From: an uncultured Mucispirillum sp.
GTDB lineage: Bacteria > Chrysiogenota > Deferribacteres > Deferribacterales > Mucispirillaceae
Length of the DNA stretch: 13,841 bases
NCBI GenBank assembly: GCA_910586745.1
Contig: CAJUJZ010000052.1
Coordinates: 1 to 13,841, forward strand
Reading direction: 5' to 3'
A program made the position numbers and the translations under genes. Below are positions 8,736 through 13,624 of this stretch, in pieces. Below the pieces are notes generated by a model. It saw only the letters and a list, made by a program, of their open reading frames with translations. It was not told where the DNA came from and ran no database searches. Numbering within the stretch: position 1 is the first letter of the stretch; each line of letters starts with the position of its first letter.

Positions 8736-8921
8736 TTATTTACCCTTATCAGCTTCTTCTATACTTACAGCTTTATCTATAAGCATAACGGGCATATTTT
8801 CGTCAATATAGTATGCTAAGCTGCACTTTTCGCATATAATATATTTTTCACTACTATGCAGTTTAATATTCCCTTTGCATTTAGGGCATATTAATATGTC
8901 TAAAAGTTTTTTATCTATCAT
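8736..8921 (-). CDS. Trm112-like zinc-ribbon protein (UPF0434 type)
   Basis: This short protein of 61 residues matches the bacterial Trm112-like family. It opens with DKKLLDILICPKCKG, then IICEKCSLAYYID and MPVMLID. Four cysteines (about 12, 15, 30 and 33) form a zinc ribbon. In eukaryotes and archaea Trm112 activates methyltransferases; the role of bacterial members is less clear. The ORF extends to an ATG at 8936, but the promoter would start transcription near 8942, and the ATG at 8936 is part of ATGAGGT, a Shine-Dalgarno for the ATG at 8921. The shorter start also matches the family N-terminus. It is the first gene of the - strand operon. Confidence 0.88.
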   Translation of the reverse strand: MIDKKLLDILICPKCKGNIKLHSSEKYIICEKCSLAYYIDENMPVMLIDKAVSIEEADKGK

Positions 8922-8948
8922 AATATGATACCTCATATAAGTTTTTCC

Positions 8949-8977
8949 ATTATACAGATAAAATAGTATTAAATCAA
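8949..8977 (-). promoter_or_regulatory. Sigma-70-type promoter of the Trm112-nnr-tsaE-valS-trxB-rsmI operon
   Basis: On the - strand, TTGATT (8972-8977) and TATAAT (8949-8954) are separated by 17 bp, very near consensus. Transcription would start near 8942, about 20 bases before the chosen start of the first gene. No other equally good promoter was seen inside the operon, whose genes are separated by at most 42 bp. Confidence 0.75.
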
Positions 8978-9021
8978 TTTAAAGTTTATAATAAAGAAAA
9001 AATGATAATATAAAAAAGAAA

Positions 9022-9094
9022 AGCGGGCAGCGGGACTTGAACCCGTGACCTAAAGCTTGGGAAGCTTCCACTCTACCAGCTGAGCTATGCCCGC
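9022..9094 (-). tRNA. tRNA-Gly (anticodon CCC)
   Basis: The - strand reads a full cloverleaf: acceptor GCGGGCA paired with TGCCCGC, D arm GCTC/GAGT with GG in the loop, anticodon stem GAAGC/GCTTT with loop TTCCCAA (anticodon CCC, decoding GGG), variable AGGTC, and T arm with TTCAAGT. The outermost T-stem pair is A-C (49-65), a tolerable mismatch. The discriminator is U and CCA is not encoded; a T-rich tract follows directly. It lies between two divergent units and has its own promoter-like sequence. Confidence 0.96.
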
Positions 9095-9105
9095 ATTAAA
9101 GCTCT

Positions 9106-9135
9106 TATATATCAATTTAATAAAAAATACAACAA
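9106..9135 (-). promoter_or_regulatory. Probable promoter of tRNA-Gly
   Basis: On the - strand, TTGTTG (9130-9135) and TATATA (9106-9111) are 18 bp apart, placing the transcription start a few bases before the mature tRNA 5' end at 9094. The surrounding AT-richness makes chance matches easy. Confidence 0.45.
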
Positions 9136-9191
9136 AAATATTATATATAAAATTGCATCAGGCTGATTCTTTAAAAAAATAATTTTACTTA

Positions 9192-9220
9192 TTGACAAGT
9201 GATTTTTTTTGTAATATATA
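9192..9220 (+). promoter_or_regulatory. Strong promoter of the leader-ORF / trp cluster
   Basis: A perfect TTGACA (9192-9197) is followed 17 bp later by TATATA (9215-9220). Predicted initiation is near 9227, only about two bases before the ATG of the leader ORF at 9229. The long transcript leader to the TrpCF-like start at 9434 is about 205 bases. A second candidate -10, TATAAT at 9340-9345 with a poor TTGGCG 19 bp upstream, might give a shorter transcript lacking the leader ORF. Confidence 0.65.
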
Positions 9221-9228
9221 TTTATATT

Positions 9229-9336
9229 ATGGATATTAGATTAGTGAGCCAAACAATACTTTCTGATTATTCTTTCAACGGACAATTTTCCGCACAATAT
9301 TTTTCTATCTATTTTTGGCGCTCCAGCGTCAAATAA
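9229..9336 (+). CDS. Aromatic-rich leader peptide ORF upstream of the trp cluster (putative trpL-like)
   Basis: This 35-codon ORF is too short for routine calling. Between codons 14 and 30 lie eight aromatic codons (Tyr, Phe, Phe, Tyr, Phe, Tyr, Phe, Trp), and it ends FSIYFWRSSVK. The tail recalls the WWRTS end of the E. coli trp leader peptide, also with TGG followed by CGC. It begins almost at the predicted transcription start, so the message would be leaderless or nearly so; no Shine-Dalgarno is visible. A GTG at 9244 is an alternative start. Codons such as CGC, TCC, AGC, GTC, TTC and AAC are unlike the AT-ending neighbours, as if the nucleotide sequence itself is constrained. A hairpin covers the TGG codon and the end of the ORF. 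A role as an attenuator leader for aromatic amino acids is inferred; a chance ORF remains possible. Confidence 0.5.
   Translation: MDIRLVSQTILSDYSFNGQFSAQYFSIYFWRSSVK
9314..9333 (+). promoter_or_regulatory. GC-containing hairpin over the leader ORF's Trp codon
   Basis: TTTGGCGC and GCGTCAAA pair over eight bases (one G-U) with a TCCA loop. The stem contains the TGG codon and the last codons of the leader ORF, so a ribosome stalled at Trp would melt it. It is the most GC-rich structure in an AT-rich stretch. No U tract follows directly, so it is not a simple terminator. A typical terminator/antiterminator pair could not be identified between here and 9433. Confidence 0.5.
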
Positions 9337-9433
9337 TACTATAATACCTTTACACTACAATTTTATATTTTTTTACATGCAAAACTTATCTTAGTGCTTA
9401 TGTTAATTTTTATATTAGAAAAAAAGGTGCGTT

Positions 9434-10531
9434 ATGTTATTACAAAATAAATCAAATTTAATTAATACAATAAAAACAAGAAATTCAAATATTATATGCA
9501 GCAGCCAGCTTGCAGATATGATTCCGGAAAACATTTTATCAGCAGTTATTGGTGATAATTCTTCATGCAGCAAAGATGTTATTAAACTTCAAAAAGGTAT
9601 AAATAATTCATTAAATGCAGATGGCATTATAATAAATACTTCAGAATATTCCAAACAGCAGATTATACAGATTCATGAACAATCTAAAATACAAGGTATA
9701 GATGTATTATATAAAATAGCAAGTGTTAATGATATTGCTAAAGTTCGCAGTATAAAGGCTGAGGTATTAATATTAGGCAGTGATGAAATTTCTGCAAACA
9801 ATGTAAATCCATATATTTTAAAAATGCTTATAGACTGGGAAATAGTATGCTTTTTAAACTGCTCTAATGATGGCATTTCTATGCAGCATATTTTAGAATA
9901 TGGGTTTACAGGTGTTTATTCTGAAAGCTATATTAATACAGAAAGTTTTGATATAGATGAAAGTATTAAATCTACAAATTATTTATCAAAACTTTATATG
10001 AAAAAATCATCTATTCGCCCATTATTAAAAGCTAAAAATATTATTGATAATGATGAGCTTAATATATGTATAAAAAAAGATATTGATATGACAGGGTTTT
10101 TATTTGATAAACACAATAAAAGTAATATTATAAGTATGCTTGAAAATATAAATAATAAAAACTGTGTAAAAGTATTAGAAGTTTATGACAGCAGTATAAT
10201 AGATGAAGCATTATTATTAATTAAAAGCGGCCTTGCAGACTGTATAGAAGATAATACAAATATGCAGAAATACACTGCAAATGCTTATAAAAGATATTCT
10301 TTAGTAAATAATAAAAATACTTTTATAGAGCCATTAATGATAGAAAGTATTGATATTGTAAAAAATAATACTGAAATTCATAATCCACTTTGGCTGTCCT
10401 TTCAGGAGGACAGTGATATGATAAGCATAATAAAAGAATACAAAGTGGATTTAATAGAATTTGATATTAAAAAATATAATACAGTAGATAAAATTACTGA
10501 AATGATTAAAAAAATAAAATACAAACAATAA
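9434..10531 (+). CDS. Degenerate TrpC-TrpF-like fusion protein (IGP synthase/PRA isomerase fold, active sites eroded)
   Basis: The 365 residues align by eye with the latter two-thirds of an IGP synthase followed by a whole PRA isomerase. In the first half, CSKDVI (45-50) matches the CKDFI block, ADGIIINTS (62-70) matches ADaxLLxxS, LYKIAS (92-97) stands for LVEVHD, LILGSD for IGINNR, NCSNDGI (142-148) for SESGI, and GVYSES (160-165) for the final phosphate loop. In the second half, RPLLKAKNI (195-203) stands for the VKICGIT block without the catalytic Cys, MTGFLF matches aiGFvF, and VDLIEFDI near 338-345 stands for vDvsSGvE. Most catalytic and glycine phosphate-loop residues are replaced. The frame is unbroken, with an AAGGTG Shine-Dalgarno at 9424-9429, so the protein is probably still made. 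It lies 14 bp before trpB. A pseudoenzyme or regulator is inferred; no enzymatic role is claimed. Confidence 0.65.
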   Translation: MLLQNKSNLINTIKTRNSNIICSSQLADMIPENILSAVIGDNSSCSKDVIKLQKGINNSLNADGIIINTSEYSKQQIIQIHEQSKIQGIDVLYKIASVNDIAKVRSIKAEVLILGSDEISANNVNPYILKMLIDWEIVCFLNCSNDGISMQHILEYGFTGVYSESYINTESFDIDESIKSTNYLSKLYMKKSSIRPLLKAKNIIDNDELNICIKKDIDMTGFLFDKHNKSNIISMLENINNKNCVKVLEVYDSSIIDEALLLIKSGLADCIEDNTNMQKYTANAYKRYSLVNNKNTFIEPLMIESIDIVKNNTEIHNPLWLSFQEDSDMISIIKEYKVDLIEFDIKKYNTVDKITEMIKKIKYKQ

Positions 10532-10545
10532 ATATGAGGTGTATA

Positions 10546-11766
10546 ATGAGATATTCAAAAACTTATGGTGAATTTGGCGGCAGCTATGTACCAGAAATAC
10601 TGCAGCCTGCTCTTGATGAACTTGAAGCAGCATTTTTATCTGCAATGAATGATAAAAGTTTTTTAGATGAACTGGCATATTTACAAAAAACATTTATTGG
10701 CAGACCGACACCACTTTATTATGCTGAAAATTTAACAAAAAAACTTGGTGGAGCAAAAATATTTTTTAAATGCGAAGGTCTTGCTCACACTGGGGCACAT
10801 AAAATTAATAATGCAGTAGGTCAGTGCCTTCTTGCAAAAAGAATGAGTAAAAAGAAAGTTGTAGCTGAAACAGGAGCAGGCCAGCATGGTGTAGCAACTG
10901 CATCAGCTGCTGCAAAACTTGGACTTGGCTGTGATGTTTATATGGGGGCAGTGGATGTGAAACGCCAGCATCCAAATGTATTAACTATGCAGATGTTTGG
11001 TGCAAATGTTGTGTCTGTTGAATCAGGTAATAAAGGTTTAGCAGATGCAGTAGATGAAGCACTAGGTTTTTGGATTAAATCATTAAAAGATACTCACTAT
11101 TTGTTAGGTTCAGCAGTAGGTCCAGCACCATTTCCTGCAATAGTTAGAGAGTTTCAGTCAGTTATAGGCAGAGAAGCAAAACAGCAGGCTCAGGAATTTG
11201 GTCAAGATGTAGCAGCAGTTATTGCAGCAGTAGGCGGCGGTTCTAATGCTATGGGTATTTTTTCAGGCTTTTTAGATGATGAAAAAGTTCAGTTAATCGG
11301 CGTAGAAGGTGGCGGAATAGGCGATAAATCAGGTGAACATGCTAAAAGACTTGCACCAAACTCTGGAGCAGAAACAGGTATCTATCATGGATATAAAAGT
11401 AAATTTTTATTAGACAGCAATGGTGATGTGCTGCCGACACATTCTATTTCAGCAGGTCTTGATTATCCAGGTGTTGGTCCTGAACTTGCATACTTAAAAG
11501 AGTCTGGCAGACTTACAATGACAGCAGCAAATGATGATGAAGTAATTAATGCATTGCAGCTTGTTGCAAAACATGAAGGTATTTTATTTGCTCTTGAATC
11601 ATCTCATGCTCTTGCAGAGCTTTTAAAAACAGCACCATCTATGCCAAAAGATAAAGCTGTTATTGTTAATATGAGCGGTAGAGGAGATAAAGATATTTTC
11701 ATTACAGCACCAGTCTTTAATAAACAGGAGTGGGTAGAATTTTTATCAAACGAAATAAAAAACTAA
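10546..11766 (+). CDS. trpB: Tryptophan synthase beta chain
   Basis: TrpB joins indole and L-serine to make tryptophan using pyridoxal phosphate. The protein has 406 residues, the family length, and belongs to the common TrpB1 type. It starts MRYSKTYGEFGGSYVPE and has GRPTPLYYAENL, HTGAHKINNAVGQ with the PLP lysine near 86, AETGAGQHGVATA with the catalytic Glu near 108, GGGSNAMG for the phosphate, SAGLDYPGVGPELAYL, and the C-terminal MSGRGDKD. The GPE(H)AYL block has Leu where many family members have His. The ORF opens at 10534, but ATGAGGTGTATAATG makes the first ATG part of the Shine-Dalgarno, so 10546 is used. All core catalytic motifs are present, in contrast to its upstream partner. No trpA lies next to it, so free indole rather than channelled indole may be the substrate. 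Confidence 0.95.
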   Translation: MRYSKTYGEFGGSYVPEILQPALDELEAAFLSAMNDKSFLDELAYLQKTFIGRPTPLYYAENLTKKLGGAKIFFKCEGLAHTGAHKINNAVGQCLLAKRMSKKKVVAETGAGQHGVATASAAAKLGLGCDVYMGAVDVKRQHPNVLTMQMFGANVVSVESGNKGLADAVDEALGFWIKSLKDTHYLLGSAVGPAPFPAIVREFQSVIGREAKQQAQEFGQDVAAVIAAVGGGSNAMGIFSGFLDDEKVQLIGVEGGGIGDKSGEHAKRLAPNSGAETGIYHGYKSKFLLDSNGDVLPTHSISAGLDYPGVGPELAYLKESGRLTMTAANDDEVINALQLVAKHEGILFALESSHALAELLKTAPSMPKDKAVIVNMSGRGDKDIFITAPVFNKQEWVEFLSNEIKN

Positions 11767-11769
11767 AAA

Positions 11770-11828
11770 TGTATAAATAAGCATTGCAAAATATAAAAAA
11801 ATATATTATCTTTATCATTATTTATACA
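11770..11828 (+). repeat. 11-bp perfect inverted repeat before the 114-residue gene
   Basis: TGTATAAATAA (11770-11780) and its exact reverse complement TTATTTATACA (11818-11828) flank a 37-base AT-rich loop. The right arm ends directly before the AAAGGGG Shine-Dalgarno (11829-11835) of the next gene. It could be an operator pair, an mRNA structure affecting translation, or a weak stop after trpB. The function is inferred. Confidence 0.5.
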
Positions 11829-11842
11829 AAAGGGGTTTTTAT

Positions 11843-12187
11843 ATGTTTGTTCATGAAACTCACAGCTTTTATGTAATAGCTAAATTAGGCAGCTGCAAAA
11901 ATGCACCTGCTGGTTATCTTGAGAAAAAAGAGGCGATTTTCAGCAAAGTTTTATCAAATGTTGGGGTTGAAAAAGCATTTGAAGCTGGAGATGTTTGGCA
12001 GTTAAAAGATGTTATGTATGCTTCATCTGCAGATATTGCAGATATTCTCAGCAATGAAATGATAAGACTTGTATCTCATGATGAAAGCATCGCTGCTTCA
12101 GAAAAAAAATTATATGAATTATCAGCATCTAATGATAATATAATAGTTTCAGAATTTTTACCAGATAATACAAGTTACATAAAATAA
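11843..12187 (+). CDS. Unknown 114-residue protein downstream of trpB
   Basis: The family is not recognised. This soluble-looking protein has no signal peptide or membrane segment. It starts MFVHETHSFYVIAKLG, has a single Cys (SCKNAPAG), then KKEAIFSKVLSNVGVEKAFEAG and a long stretch that should be helical, with several Ser and Ala (SSADIADILSNEMIRLVSHD). The alternation of a short strand, a helix and another strand could fit a small ferredoxin-like alpha/beta fold, but that is only a guess. Translation is well supported by AAAGGGG seven bases before the ATG, and a strong terminator follows at once. It sits 76 bp after trpB and is probably read from the same promoter, with the inverted repeat between them, so a link to tryptophan or indole is possible but unproved. 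Confidence 0.75.
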   Translation: MFVHETHSFYVIAKLGSCKNAPAGYLEKKEAIFSKVLSNVGVEKAFEAGDVWQLKDVMYASSADIADILSNEMIRLVSHDESIAASEKKLYELSASNDNIIVSEFLPDNTSYIK

Positions 12188-12189
12188 GA

Positions 12190-12225
12190 AGGAAAGGGTT
12201 ATAAGCCCTTTCCTGTTTATTTTTT
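12190..12225 (+). terminator. Rho-independent terminator
   Basis: AGGAAAGGG pairs perfectly with CCCTTTCCT around a seven-base loop, followed by TGTTTATTTTTT. It lies a few bases after the stop of the 114-residue gene and marks the end of the trp transcription unit. Confidence 0.9.
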
Positions 12226-12236
12226 CAGGGAAGTTA

Positions 12237-12698
12237 ATGTTTAAAAATATTGTATTTATAGTATTAGTGTCACTTTTTTTAAATGCATGCTCTGACAGTG
12301 AAGGAATGCATTTTGATTATTCAGATATAAATAATACTATTGGGTTAACTGTTGAACCATCTAATACTTTGCAGTTTCAAGATAAAAATCGTGGCGATAT
12401 ATTAAAATTTAAACTTTACTTTTCTCCTTCTGAACTTACACCTTTAGGAATTGATAGTGAAACAACTAATTATGGAAGTGTTTTTGAAAATAATCCTCCA
12501 TTTAACCCGATAGATTGTTTGTCTGAAGCTGCATATAATGATTTTTGCACAGTAAGTATTAAAATGAGTGATAATGCAACAGAAGGTGCTTCTGGTTCTA
12601 TAAGACTGATGTTTTATTATAATTTAGATAATATTGAAGATACTATTGGTGAAATAAAATATCACCAGTTAAAATTTGAATATAGAAATGAACCATAG
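12237..12698 (+). CDS. Lipoprotein of unknown function, possibly truncated by an amber codon
   Basis: The 153 residues begin with a lipoprotein signal (MFKNIVFIVLVSLFLNAC, lipobox LNAC, Cys 18), so the mature protein is lipidated and sits in a membrane facing the periplasm. The rest is beta-rich and polar (GDILKFKLYFSPSEL, SGSIRLMFYYNL, YHQLKFEYRNEP) with one Cys pair (CLSEAAYNDFC) that could form a disulfide. No family is recognised. AGGGAAG at 12227-12233 is the ribosome binding site, sharing the end of the upstream terminator region. The frame does not end at the TAG at 12696: it continues without a stop for 34 codons to TGA at 12801, with an Asp/Asn/Thr-rich stretch. The gene may be a natural truncation, or read through if amber is suppressed. 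Confidence 0.75.
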   Translation: MFKNIVFIVLVSLFLNACSDSEGMHFDYSDINNTIGLTVEPSNTLQFQDKNRGDILKFKLYFSPSELTPLGIDSETTNYGSVFENNPPFNPIDCLSEAAYNDFCTVSIKMSDNATEGASGSIRLMFYYNLDNIEDTIGEIKYHQLKFEYRNEP

Positions 12699-12803
12699 AA
12701 AGTTTCAGATAATAATACTGGTGAAACACCTGATAATGCAATAGATAATAATACTGATAATATTACTGTCAGCTTAATAAAAAAACAAGTTTTTATAATA
12801 TGA
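12699..12803 (+). pseudogene. In-frame continuation of the lipoprotein after TAG (low-complexity tail)
   Basis: In the same frame as the lipoprotein, 34 sense codons follow the TAG. They include SDNNTGETPDNAIDNNTDNI, a composition typical of surface linkers, then a short hydrophobic end and TGA at 12801. A 13-base direct repeat GATAATAATACTG (12708-12720 and 12744-12756) underlies the Asp-Asn-Asn-Thr units. AT-rich non-coding DNA can look similar, so this is a tentative call. Confidence 0.4.
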
Positions 12804-12809
12804 GCTAAA

Positions 12810-12926
12810 CTACCACATTTTTATTAATTCTTGTATTAAATAACTTAAATGTTTTATAATGGTTGTATTTGTAAGTGCTGCAAGCAGTAAAAGTATTGAT
12901 GCAAATGCTAAAGTATTTATTTTCAT
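12810..12926 (-). CDS. 38-residue hydrophobic peptide with strong ribosome binding site
   Basis: This small - strand ORF has the best Shine-Dalgarno in the region: GGAGGA at 12931-12936, four bases before ATG at 12926. The peptide starts MKINTLAFASILLLLAALTN, a positively charged start and a single hydrophobic helix or signal-like segment, then TTIIKHLSYLIQELIKMW, a short amphipathic, mildly basic end. It could be a membrane peptide, a secreted peptide or the toxin of a type I system. No family is recognised. It is divergent from the Sel1 gene, with 57 bp between starts, and convergent with the lipoprotein. No antitoxin RNA could be identified. Confidence 0.5.
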   Translation of the reverse strand: MKINTLAFASILLLLAALTNTTIIKHLSYLIQELIKMW

Positions 12927-12983
12927 AATGTCCTCCGATATATAGTTTTATATAGCAAATAAAATACCAAAAAAGGTTTATGT

Positions 12984-13484
12984 ATGTTAAGGAAGTTTTT
13001 ACTACTATTTATTTTTATACCTGTAATCGTTTGTGCTAACCAAAGTTTAGAAAATGATTTAAAACTTGCAAATATTGGCAATAGTGGAGCTGCGTTTAGA
13101 ATAGGTGCAAGATATCTTAATGGAGAAGGTGTGGAGCAGGATTATGAAAAAGCAAAATACTATCTTGAAAGAGCAGCCGATAAAAACCATTCTCATGCTT
13201 TATATGATTTAGGATATATGCATCTTTACGGTATAGGTGTAGAAAAAGATTACAGAATGGCTTATGATTATTTTGAGCGTTCAAAAGATGCAGGATTTGT
13301 ACCAGCATATTTTATAATCGGCCTTATGTATTATGATGGGGCAGGTGTGAAAAAAAATGATAAAAAAGCCTATGAATACTGTAAAACTGCTATAGATAGA
13401 GGATATAAAACAAATAATATAATATTAGACCATAAAAATAAAAAAATAGTCATAAAGCAGGAAACTGAACAGTCAGATAAATAA
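12984..13484 (+). CDS. Secreted Sel1-repeat protein
   Basis: The 166 residues begin with a Sec signal peptide (MLRKFLLLFIFIPVIVCA, cleavage likely after residue 18). Three Sel1-like repeats follow, about 33-69, 70-105 and 106-143, each with the pattern A...G..Y..G.GV..D...A..Y...A...G: GARYLNGEGVEQDYEKA, GYMHLYGIGVEKDYRMA and GLMYYDGAGVKKNDKKA. The last 20 residues are charged. Sel1 repeats form alpha-alpha superhelices for protein binding; in Gram-negative bacteria secreted members act in the periplasm or as host-interaction factors. The partner is unknown. AAAAGG at 12971-12976 is seven bases before the ATG at 12984; an ATG at 12980 is out of frame. Confidence 0.88.
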   Translation: MLRKFLLLFIFIPVIVCANQSLENDLKLANIGNSGAAFRIGARYLNGEGVEQDYEKAKYYLERAADKNHSHALYDLGYMHLYGIGVEKDYRMAYDYFERSKDAGFVPAYFIIGLMYYDGAGVKKNDKKAYEYCKTAIDRGYKTNNIILDHKNKKIVIKQETEQSDK

Positions 13485-13624
13485 GTCATATTTTATTTTG
13501 CTGTATTTTACCATAATAAATATTGCTGAAAAGCACAGATATTATAAAAGTAAGAATAGTAAGACTTATATATTTTAATGTAATATGCAGTATTTCTTTA
13601 AATATATGTTGAATATAGTGATAT

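Noticed and set aside
9277..9294. Imperfect palindrome CGGACAATTTTCCG within the leader ORF as an operator
   Set aside because: It is only seven pairs with a mismatch and lies inside the proposed coding sequence. It does not resemble the TrpR operator, so it is not reported as a site.
9337..9433. Classical attenuator terminator after the leader ORF
   Set aside because: The stretch is AT-rich with scattered T runs, but I found no stable hairpin directly followed by a U tract, so no terminator is annotated. The attenuation idea rests on the peptide and the hairpin at 9314-9333 only.
10451..10693. - strand ORF across the TrpCF-like/trpB junction
   Set aside because: It overlaps two supported genes and has no ribosome binding site or domain.
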